Made by a program: the position numbers and the translations under genes
Shown: one piece after another, positions 33,359 to 40,969 of the stretch
Numbering within the stretch: position 1 is the first letter of the stretch
Layout: each line of letters begins with the position of its first letter
The notes under the pieces: model-generated
Databases searched by the model: none
Seen by the model: the letters and a program-made list of their open reading frames with translations, nothing else
What the model was told of the DNA's origin: nothing
NCBI GenBank assembly: GCA_964649145.1
Contig: CAZYOQ010000006.1
Location: 5,488-69,487 of the forward strand
Length of the DNA: 64,000 bases
Reading direction: 5' to 3'
Source of the DNA: MGBC163016 sp964649145
Lineage (GTDB): Bacteria; Actinomycetota; Coriobacteriia; Coriobacteriales; Eggerthellaceae

Positions 33359-34407
33359 ATGTTTGGTATAGCCGTTGCTGCACTTTCATCACTTTCTGAA
33401 GAGGAAAAGGCCACCTATCAAAAGGCTTATTGCGGTTTGTGTGTAGCCCTAAAACGGCAATTCGGCCAAATCGCTAGATCAACCTTGAGCTACGATTTGA
33501 CGTTTTTGGAAATTCTCTACAATTCTTTATATGAGCCTGTGATGGATGCAGACACAAGTAAATGTCTNNNNNNNNNNNNNNNNNNNNNNNNNNNNNNNNN
33601 NNNNNNNNNNNNNNNNNNNNNNNNNNNNNNNNNNNNNNNNNNNNNNNNNNNNNNNNNNNNNNNNNNNTTCTCTACAATTCTTTATATGAGCCTGTGATGG
33701 ATGCAGACACAAGTAAATGTCTATCGCATCCATTCAAGAAAGTATCTTATGAATGCTCGATCTTTAGCGCCTATTGTGCTCAGCTTTCTGTTGCGATGGC
33801 TTATCACAAGTGTCTAGACGATGTAGTAGACGACAGTTCGCTAACTGGACATCTTGGGTCTCATGCATTGAAAGGTGTGTATTCCAAGGTACGAGACACG
33901 CTGCCTGGCCACTGTTTAATAGTCGAGGAATCGATGAATGCTATTCGCGAGATAGAACATGCCAATGGCGCCTCGCCAGATGCCGCCTCTATAGTATTTG
34001 GCGAGATGCTCGCATTCTGCTTTGAATGTGTACCTGATTATTTCCCAGATATATGGTCTGAGAGCCTGCGAAGCCTTGGATACTGGCTTGGGAGGTTTAT
34101 TTATATGATGGACGCTGCCGTCGATATAAGCGACGACTGTAAGTCTGGATCATATAATCCTTTTCTCCAAATGGGACTTACGGAAAGCGATTCGGCGTTT
34201 ATGCGAGATGTGCTTAGCGTTTTGGCAGGAAATGCTGCGAATGCTTTCGAGAAGCTGCCTATAGTAGATAATGTGCACCTGCTTCGAGGCATCCTCTATC
34301 AAGGTGTTTGGCAAAAGTTCAATATTAAATTCGAGTCGAAGCAGCGTGGCCGCAGCAAAAATGGCCTAAATAAGCAGGATAAACAAGACACGGTTCAACC
34401 AAACTGA
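33359..34407 (+). CDS. DUF5685 family protein (interrupted by an artificial assembly gap)
   Basis: The window shows two ORF halves either side of 100 N. The 55 bp before the gap (33513-33567) are repeated exactly after it (33668-33722). Deleting 33568-33722 (155 nt) joins the halves in one frame and gives a 297-residue protein. The start ATG 33359 gives the family N-terminus MFG. Motifs are CGLC (25-28), CLSHPFKK (69-76), the Asp-rich DDVVDD (102-107) and DAAVDISDD (200-208), all in alpha-helical context. Two Asp-rich helices of this kind recall class I isoprenoid synthases, but no activity is known. Position directly before a J protein and Hsp70 is the main clue to role. Confidence 0.85.
33568..33667. 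other. Assembly gap of 100 N (false join)
   Basis: One hundred N with identical 55-bp flanks (33513-33567 and 33668-33722). The two contigs evidently overlap by the assembler word length, so the gap contains no missing sequence. Removing it and one flank restores the DUF5685 frame. Confidence 0.95.
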
Positions 34408-34457
34408 CCTTGTATAAAAAGCGTGAATCGGGCTAAGTAAGGGTAGAATAGGTCGCT

Positions 34458-35282
34458 ATGGATGAGAATCCCTATGACATATTAGGAGTTCCGCGCGGCG
34501 CCTCGACAGATGAGGTGAAGAAGGCGTATCGCAAGAAAGCGCGCGAAAACCACCCCGATCTAAACCCTAATGATCCTGCTGCTGAAGAGCGCATGAATAA
34601 GATTAACGAGGCTTACGATCGTATTACTAACCCCGAAAAATACTCCGCTTCTGACGCAAGGCGCCGCGGTACGCAAAGCTCTTATACCCCTGGCGGCAGC
34701 GGATACGGCTCACCTGGAAGCAGCCCTTACGGTACAACAGGTCAAGGCGGAAGTAGCCAGCAAGGTGGTTACACGGGGCCTCAAGGAGGCTATCGCCAGC
34801 CTGAAAGCGGTCCTTATTCTTGGGTCGACTTCGACGACATTTTCGGCGGGAATTGGAGGAGCACCCAAGAGTCTATTCATCCAGAGGAAAATGCGTCAGA
34901 TTCCCCGGAGATCAGACAGGCTATCTACTCTATCAACTCGTCGAACTACAAACAGGCCATAGATATCCTTCAGCGTATTCCATCTACTGGTAGGAATGCC
35001 AGATGGTATTACCTGTTTGCGCTTGCTAACAATGGTGCAGGCAATACAGTTGCCGCAAATGACAACATTAGACGCGCGCGACAGCTTGATCCCAACAACC
35101 CCGACTATGTGCATGTGCAACAGCACTTCGTTCAAGGTGCTAGACAGTATGAGGATACAGCACAAGGCCGAGGATTCACCACATTTGGAATCGACCCAAG
35201 TTGGCTTTGTTGCTGCATATGTTTGGCTCCAACATGTATGAGCTACATGAGTCGACTTTGCTTGATCAATGGGGGGATTTAG
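34458..35282 (+). CDS. J-domain protein with Gly-rich linker and Cys-rich C-terminal tail
   Basis: The N-terminal J domain (1-65) has the HPD tripeptide at 32-34 needed to stimulate Hsp70 ATPase. A Gly/Ser/Tyr/Gln-rich linker follows (about 70-125), then a TPR-like helical section (about 150-215: AIYSINSSNYKQAIDIL, WYYLFALANNGAGNTVAA). It has no DnaJ zinc finger or client-binding domain, so it is a class C (type III) J protein. The end is a hydrophobic Cys-rich tail (WLCCCICLAPTCMSYM), resembling tails seen in clostridial relatives and perhaps membrane- or metal-associated. It is 50 bp after DUF5685 and 79 bp before the Hsp70 gene. Confidence 0.9.
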   Translation: MDENPYDILGVPRGASTDEVKKAYRKKARENHPDLNPNDPAAEERMNKINEAYDRITNPEKYSASDARRRGTQSSYTPGGSGYGSPGSSPYGTTGQGGSSQQGGYTGPQGGYRQPESGPYSWVDFDDIFGGNWRSTQESIHPEENASDSPEIRQAIYSINSSNYKQAIDILQRIPSTGRNARWYYLFALANNGAGNTVAANDNIRRARQLDPNNPDYVHVQQHFVQGARQYEDTAQGRGFTTFGIDPSWLCCCICLAPTCMSYMSRLCLINGGI

Positions 35283-35361
35283 GCAAAGCGCTTATGCCGG
35301 TTTAGCGTCGGTGCATGACGACGCTGCTTGATATTAGAAAAAGGCTTCGAAAGGATTTGAT

Positions 35362-37268
35362 ATGCCAGCGATAGGTATTGACCTCGGAACTACCAACAGC
35401 TGCATGGCCGTTGTCGAAGGCGGCACGCCAGATGTTATCCCTAACTCTGAAGGTGGGCGTACGACGCCTTCAGTGGTTGCTTTTTCGAAGGATGGCGAGA
35501 GGCTTGTGGGAGGCGTAGCACAGCGTGGTGCTGCTACAAATCCAGGACGCACTATATCTTCTGTCAAGCGCAAGATGGGCACCGATTGGCGCATAGGCAT
35601 AGATGGCAAGGAGTATTCTCCTCAAGAAATTTCTGCGATGATTCTTCGCAAGCTTAGAACTGATGCACAAGCTTATCTTGGCGAAGAGATTAAAGATGCC
35701 GTGATAACTGTTCCTGCGTATTTCAATGACATGCAGCGAAATGCCACAAAGGACGCCGGTACGATTGCAGGGCTAAACGTTCTTCGCATCATAAACGAGC
35801 CCACTGCAGCAGCACTTGCTTTTGGCTTAGATCACGGCGACCCGCAAATGGTCATGGTTTACGACTTGGGTGGGGGTACATTCGATGTCTCCATCATTGA
35901 AATCGGTTACGACGTCATAGAGGTTTTGGCTACGGCTGGAAACAACCACCTTGGCGGAGACGACTTCGACGAGCGTTTGGCCAAGTATCTATCCGATGCT
36001 TTCAAACAGCAGACAGGTGTGGATATCTCGTCAAACCAAGTTGCATATCTTCGCGTGAAAGAGGCCGCTGAACAGGCAAAAAAAGAGCTATCTTCCATGG
36101 AATCGACGGTGGTAAATCTTCCGTTTTTAGCTCAAAACGAAACAGGGCCGCTTCATTTGGAGCAAACGATAACGAGGGCGCAGTTTGACAGCCTGACTCA
36201 TGACCTTGTTGAATCGACTACCGAACACGTGCAACAAGCACTAAACGATGCGGGCATTGCTGCAAGTGAACTTGGTCGTGTTTTGCTTGNNNNNNNNNNN
36301 NNNNNNNNNNNNNNNNNNNNNNNNNNNNNNNNNNNNNNNNNNNNNNNNNNNNNNNNNNNNNNNNNNNNNNNNNNNNNNNNNNNNNNNNNCAAGCACTAAA
36401 CGATGCGGGCATTGCTGCAAGTGAACTTGGTCGTGTTTTGCTTGTTGGGGGCTCCACCAGGATCCCTTCAGTGCAGGCGCATGTCGAAAAACTGACTGGC
36501 AAACATCCCGAATCAAGCATAAACCCTGATGAATGCGTGGCTCAAGGCGCTGCCATTCAGGCCGCAACGCTTGCAGGGGCGCTTTCGGGCTCAAAAGAAT
36601 TGATGCCAAGAGGCGGCGGCCTGCTTTTATTGGATGTAGTGCCGATGTCTTTTGCTATAGAGACTGTAGGCGGTGTGGCTACGCGCGTAATCGATAGGAA
36701 CACTACGTTGCCCGTTCACTACGAGCAGGTCTTCACTACGGCCGCGTCCTTTCAGACCAGAGTTGAAATCAACGTGATGCAAGGCGAGCGCCCGATGGCT
36801 TCTGATAATAAGTCTATAGGTAAGTTTACGCTCAAAGGCATAAAGCGAGCCCCTGCAGGTGTTCCGCAAATAAACGTGAGCTTTGACATAGATGCAAATG
36901 GTATTTTGACGGTTACCGCCAAAGACCTAGGCACCGGAAATGAGCAATCAATCACGATTACCGATTCTGAGCGTATGACCGATGCGGAGATCCAGGCTGC
37001 TATTCGCGATGCCGAACGCTATGCTCAAGAAGATGCTAAGCGTCGTGCCCAGTTCGCGCTTCGAGATGAAGCGAATAGCTTGCTTGCCAAGGCGAACGAC
37101 CACATAAAAGAAGCTGGCAAAGAAATGCCGAAAGAAGAGAAACGAGCGCTGAAAACTGCAATCGCCAACGTTCAGCGTTACACATCAAAGCGTCAAGACA
37201 AGATGAAAGACGACGATAACGAGGCGTTTGCTCAGGCGGTTGACGAGCTTCGTGGCCTTATATCCTAG
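35362..37268 (+). CDS. dnaK: Hsp70 (DnaK-type) chaperone, interrupted by an artificial assembly gap
   Basis: The gene is split by 100 N, but the 55-bp sequence before (36235-36289) recurs after (36390-36444). Deleting 36290-36444 gives a continuous 583-residue protein. The actin-like ATPase has GIDLGTTNSC, VYDLGGGTFDVSI and LLVGGSTRIPSVQ. It lacks the 24-residue insert of Gram-negative DnaK. The substrate-binding domain (EINVMQGERPMASDN) and a short lid end at RGLIS, without the long flexible C-terminal tail. No CIRCE element precedes it, and hrcA/grpE are absent. It is therefore probably a second, specialised Hsp70 working with the J protein just upstream. AAGGAT lies before the ATG. Confidence 0.92.
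36290..36389. other. Assembly gap of 100 N (false join)
   Basis: One hundred N flanked by identical 55-bp copies (36235-36289 and 36390-36444). Removing 155 nt restores the Hsp70 reading frame, so no sequence is missing. Confidence 0.95.
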
Positions 37269-37461
37269 CAATTTTGCCTTAAAGCTAACTGGAGTGTTTC
37301 TTGTCTCTTCTCCACATATAGCTTTGGGCTATACCCTTTTTGGCTAAAGGACTATAATAACGAACTTAGCATTTGAAACACTGCAGTGAAAATGGCGTTT
37401 GAAGCATTGTTTTGCGAAAGGTGCAGAGAGTGCCACTGCCCAACATGAACCAAGTTGGGCG

Positions 37462-37475
37462 GTGATTATAATCAC
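37462..37475. promoter_or_regulatory. Perfect 14-bp palindrome overlapping a -10-like TATAAT, before GT2 gene
   Basis: GTGATTATAATCAC reads the same on both strands and holds TATAAT at 37467-37472, 15 bp before the GTG start of the next gene. Just upstream is a GCCCAAC/GTTGGGC hairpin. It may be an operator over the promoter. The rest of the 37269-37489 gap is AT-rich and shows an ATAGC/GCTAT hairpin but no ORF. Confidence 0.45.
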
Positions 37476-37489
37476 GAATTAGGAGAAAT

Positions 37490-38836
37490 GTGTTCGCAGA
37501 GCTTTCCCAGTCGGTGGCAGCGTTGTCATTCATCGACATTTTTAATTTCTGCGTCTTCTTGACCTTCTCGTGCTGCTATACCTACCAGCTTTTTTATGTG
37601 CTGGTTGTTCTTGCTCGCAAGCCCAAAAGCGCCAAGGCTAGCCACGAGCATAAGTTTGCTGTCATGATTGCTGCTAGAAACGAGCGCGCTGTTATTGGCG
37701 ATCTTATTGCTTCTATAAAGGCTCAAAACTACCCGCAAGAACTAATTGATATCTACGTTATCGCCGACAATTGCACAGACGACACCGCTGCAATTGCACG
37801 CGAGGCTGGTGCGTGCGTTTTCGTTCGCAATAATAAGGAACAGGTTGGCAAAGGCTATGCTCTCGATTATGGTCTGCAAGCCATTTGGCAGGAATTCCCG
37901 AATGCTGGGCATGAGGCCTATTTTGTCTTCGATGCCGATAATGTTCTTGACAGTAATTATTTCCGCGAGATGAACAAGACTTTTGATTCTGGCGCTAGGG
38001 TTTCCACATCATATAGGAATTCCAAGAACTTCGATAGCAACTGGATAAGCGCCGGTTACGGCGTCTGGTTTTTGCGCGAGGCCAAGTTCTTGAACCAGGC
38101 ACGCATAACGCTGAACACTTCTTGTGCTATTTCAGGAACAGGCTTCTTTATTGCTGCCGATATTCTTAAAAGCGCCGGTGGATGGAAATGGCATCTTCTC
38201 ACAGAAGACATCGAGTTTTCTGCATCTTCTATCATTTCGGGTGAACGAATTCAGTATTGCCCTACAGCTATCTTGTATGACGAACAACCGACCACTTTCC
38301 GAGCTTCGTGGAATCAGCGCTTTCGCTGGGCCAAGGGCTTTTACCAGGTTTTTGCACACTATGCATGGGGTCTTGTCAAAGGTATCTTCAAAAACGAACG
38401 CGGGCACAAGTTTGCTTGCTACGACATGCTAATGACCATTGCTCCCGGTATGCTTTTGACCGTTATCTCGATAATTTTTAACGTTACTATTCTTGTGCTG
38501 CAGCTTACAGGTGTTGTGAGTGTGGGAGTAGCTTTTGCAAGCTCCATTTCGTCTATAGCTTTCTGTCTAGCAAGCTATACATTGTTCATGTTTGCCTTCG
38601 GCGTGCTTACTATCTTTGTTGAGTGGGACAGCATTAGGGCCTCTTCTGCAAGAAAGATTGCGTCTATGTTGACATTCCCGTTGTTCATGCTTACGTATAT
38701 TCCAATTTGTCTTGTGGCATTGGTGAAGAAGGCCACTTGGAAGCCTATCGTGCACAATATATCGGTTGACGTGCAGGAATTTGCTCGCGTTAAGGAAACG
38801 ACAGACGTGCGTGAGAACAAAGCTATCAATGCTTAG
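37490..38836 (+). CDS. Membrane family 2 glycosyltransferase
   Basis: A 448-residue GT2 enzyme of the processive/BcsA-like type. There is one N-terminal hydrophobic segment (about 12-40), then the GT-A catalytic domain with VMIAARNE, the DxD-like FDADN and LLTEDIEFS. The acceptor-binding QxxRW motif appears as NQRFRW. Three to four C-terminal hydrophobic segments (about 310-420) follow. Start is GTG 37490 with AGGAG four bases upstream. It probably builds an envelope polysaccharide or glycolipid; the sugar is unknown. Confidence 0.9.
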   Translation: MFAELSQSVAALSFIDIFNFCVFLTFSCCYTYQLFYVLVVLARKPKSAKASHEHKFAVMIAARNERAVIGDLIASIKAQNYPQELIDIYVIADNCTDDTAAIAREAGACVFVRNNKEQVGKGYALDYGLQAIWQEFPNAGHEAYFVFDADNVLDSNYFREMNKTFDSGARVSTSYRNSKNFDSNWISAGYGVWFLREAKFLNQARITLNTSCAISGTGFFIAADILKSAGGWKWHLLTEDIEFSASSIISGERIQYCPTAILYDEQPTTFRASWNQRFRWAKGFYQVFAHYAWGLVKGIFKNERGHKFACYDMLMTIAPGMLLTVISIIFNVTILVLQLTGVVSVGVAFASSISSIAFCLASYTLFMFAFGVLTIFVEWDSIRASSARKIASMLTFPLFMLTYIPICLVALVKKATWKPIVHNISVDVQEFARVKETTDVRENKAINA

Positions 38837-38910
38837 GCCATTATCCTTGACTAGTGGTTTAGGTCTGCGTGTTAGGCATGCGTTTTAGGCCGGCATCTTT
38901 GGCCAATTTC

Positions 38911-39651
38911 TTAGGCCAGCATCCTTCCAAAAGTCACAGCCGAAATCCGCTTAACTCCGCATCTCTTTAATTCTATGCAGGCGGCATATATGGTAGCCCC
39001 TGTAGTGCAGACGTCGTCAAGCACTATGACACTATCAGGAAGCTCGCAATTATCGCAAATCTTTAAGGTGTTGGTCATGTTCTCGATTCTGTGTGACCTG
39101 TCAAGCTTGCGCTGATCGGCGCTAGATGGGCGATTGAAAAGACATTTGCACTCAAGGCCTAGCATATCCGCGGCTTCCTGAGCGATTTCAAGCGAATGGT
39201 CGAACCCGCGCCTTCTATAGGCCTCTTTTGAGTCAGGAATATATGTTATGGCGTAGTTTTCGCGAATGATATCTGGGTTGATATGATGGCAAATAGCTTG
39301 CGCGATGAAAGTGCTAAGCCTTCGTTCGTTATGGTCTTTGTATGCGCTTACTATTCGCTTAGCCGCATCGTCAAGAATATAAGCATGGGACATTGAATCG
39401 AATGGAAGTTTCTCTAAGCCGCAAGACTTCAGCAAAAGGTCGTTGCATTCCGTGCATTGCACTATCCCGAATGGCGCTCCGCATTTAGGACAGGCAAGGT
39501 ACTTATCTACGACCTTTAAGTTTTTCATACAGCGCTTGCATATGACGTCGGCTCCTGTAATATCGCACACCGCGCAGCGAGTCGGCCAGAGTAGCTCGAA
39601 TACAAGATCGCGCCCGAATTCAACGGCCTTTTTTAGTTTCGGTTTTTCCAT
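38911..39651 (-). CDS. comFC: ComF family phosphoribosyltransferase-like protein
   Basis: A 246-residue ComFC/GntX-type protein. The N-terminal zinc-binding Cys motifs are CAVCDITGADVICKRC and CPKCGAPFGIVQCTEC. The C-terminal phosphoribosyltransferase fold has the PRPP motif VIVLDDVCTTGAT. In competent bacteria ComFC is needed for uptake of transforming DNA; competence genes are not visible here. The gene is the only minus-strand gene in this section, convergent with the upstream GT2 gene. Confidence 0.9.
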   Translation of the reverse strand: MEKPKLKKAVEFGRDLVFELLWPTRCAVCDITGADVICKRCMKNLKVVDKYLACPKCGAPFGIVQCTECNDLLLKSCGLEKLPFDSMSHAYILDDAAKRIVSAYKDHNERRLSTFIAQAICHHINPDIIRENYAITYIPDSKEAYRRRGFDHSLEIAQEAADMLGLECKCLFNRPSSADQRKLDRSHRIENMTNTLKICDNCELPDSVIVLDDVCTTGATIYAACIELKRCGVKRISAVTFGRMLA

Positions 39652-40035
39652 TGGGTGAAAGTATCACCAAACGTCTAAAAGGTGTCTTTCAGAAACTTAA
39701 AACGAAGTCGTATAAAGGGTTTAGGGATAGAGCTTTCAAAACACCTCTGATAGAATTAAATGCTAGCTTCTCCGAGCCTGTAGTTGCGGCAAAGCTTTAA
39801 TAGAATGTTTTGCCTAGCCCATGGCAGATGCGGTCAAAAGGGTCCACGTAAGCATTTATGCGTAAGCGTGATGTGAGCATGGCGTATTCTAGATGTAAGC
39901 CGCACCGCCTGTTAATCAGACATAGGGTCTGACGGGCGAGAGGACGTAGCATGTCAAAGCATGCGATATCCCAGTGCGCGAATGTGGGGGCAAAGACTAG
40001 GTCAGTCGGAGAAGCGCGATATCAAGGAGGAACTT
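39652..40035 (+). promoter_or_regulatory. Long structured leader of the solute-binding lipoprotein gene
   Basis: This 384-bp non-coding stretch precedes the TTG start of the next gene. The clearest structure is at 39906-39938: an outer stem CGCCTG/CGGGCG and an inner stem TCAGAC/GTCTGA separated by a one-sided TTAA bulge. Other small hairpins are GCATTTATGC near 39852 and GCATG...CATGC near 39949. No match to the B12, SAM, lysine, T-box, TPP or c-di-GMP classes was recognised. It may be a regulatory leader or a separate small RNA. Confidence 0.4.
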
Positions 40036-40899
40036 TTGAAGAGGAATTGCAAATTATCGTTTGCTTTGATGGTAGTGTTTGTATCTACTGTCATGGCCTT
40101 TGCACTTACTGGTTGTGGCATTCTTCAAAATGAAAACTACACCCCAAAGATGGGCAAAGCTGAACTTAACTCGCCAACTATCGGCCAGGAAGGCACGCTT
40201 AGAGTTGGTGTCGACGCCACCAATTCGCCTTTAGCTGGGTCTAGCGACGATAAGATCATAGGTATAGACGTTGATCTTGCTGGTGCTCTTGGAGACGAGC
40301 TTGGGCTTGCTGTTGAAGTTAAAGACGTAGGTTCCGACGCCAAAAGCGCTATCGAGAACGGAGACGTTGATATAGTTCTTGGAATTGATAGCGATACAAG
40401 CGAAAGTGGTATGTGGATATCCTCAGAATACATCCCAACAGGAATTGCTCTTTTTGCGCTGGAATCTAGCGGCAAAGACGCGCCAAAAACTAGCGATAAC
40501 GTAAAGGTAGGAACCCAAATATCTTCGAAGAGCGCATGGGCGATAGCCAATTCATTTGGCGACGATGCGCTAGTTTCTGAAAGTGACCTTGCATCTGCTT
40601 TCCTGGCGCTTGAAACAGGGGAAGTTGACTATGTTGCATCGGATGCGATAGTGGGGCTTTATGCTGCCAACAAACAGGATGTAGATATTGAGCTTGTAGG
40701 CATTATGGGTGCGACATCAGGTTACTGCGCTATGGCCAAGAAAGACAACTCTGATCTTACCTCTGTTATATCTGAGACTTTATCTGGAATAGTGGATGAT
40801 GGTGTTATGGACGTTATAGAGCAAAAATGGCTCGTCCACAGCGTAGATTTATCCGGTCTTTCAAAGATCGACCTGAAGTCTTCTAGCGATAAGGAATAG
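40036..40899 (+). CDS. Amino-acid ABC transporter-type solute-binding lipoprotein (orphan)
   Basis: The start is TTG 40036, with AAGGAGG five bases upstream; the open frame reaches back 25 codons without a ribosome site. The signal peptide has a lipobox (ALTGC, about 24). The mature part is a family 3 solute-binding protein (TLRVGVDATNSPLAG, IIGIDVDLAGALGDELGL, ENGDVDIVLGIDSDTSE, GTQISSKSAWAIA). It has the polar-amino-acid binding fold. No permease or ATPase gene is adjacent, so it must work with components elsewhere. A terminator follows the stop. Confidence 0.88.
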   Translation: MKRNCKLSFALMVVFVSTVMAFALTGCGILQNENYTPKMGKAELNSPTIGQEGTLRVGVDATNSPLAGSSDDKIIGIDVDLAGALGDELGLAVEVKDVGSDAKSAIENGDVDIVLGIDSDTSESGMWISSEYIPTGIALFALESSGKDAPKTSDNVKVGTQISSKSAWAIANSFGDDALVSESDLASAFLALETGEVDYVASDAIVGLYAANKQDVDIELVGIMGATSGYCAMAKKDNSDLTSVISETLSGIVDDGVMDVIEQKWLVHSVDLSGLSKIDLKSSSDKE

Positions 40900-40917
40900 C
40901 GTTTAGAAAAGATATCT

Positions 40918-40953
40918 AATGGCCCCTATGATTGCATAGAGGCCATTTTTTTT
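40918..40953 (+). terminator. Rho-independent terminator
   Basis: ATGGCC-c-CTATG pairs with CATAG-a-GGCCAT (11 bp with one mismatch) and is followed by seven T. It ends the solute-binding protein gene and lies directly before the ribosome site of the next gene. Confidence 0.9.
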
Positions 40954-40969
40954 GTTTGGAAGGAAAGCG

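Noticed and set aside
33513..33722. A 55-bp direct repeat flanking the N gap, as a possible duplication or insertion target site
   Set aside because: A second 100-N gap has an identical-length repeat, and removing 155 nt restores the frame in both genes; it is an assembler overlap.
39721..40035. Possible SRP RNA, tmRNA or RNase P RNA in the leader region
   Set aside because: A short AGGTCAG...GGAGAAGC stretch recalls the SRP tip, but the GGAAG loop and flanking stem are missing; tmRNA and RNase P signature segments are also absent.
39721..40035. T-box or SAM riboswitch before the solute-binding protein
   Set aside because: No GGGTGGTACCGCG-type T-box core, terminator/antiterminator pair or SAM motif is present.
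39961..40035. N-terminal extension of the solute-binding protein back to ATG 39961
   Set aside because: The extension has no ribosome site and would put about 25 residues before the signal peptide; TTG 40036 has AAGGAGG at the right distance.
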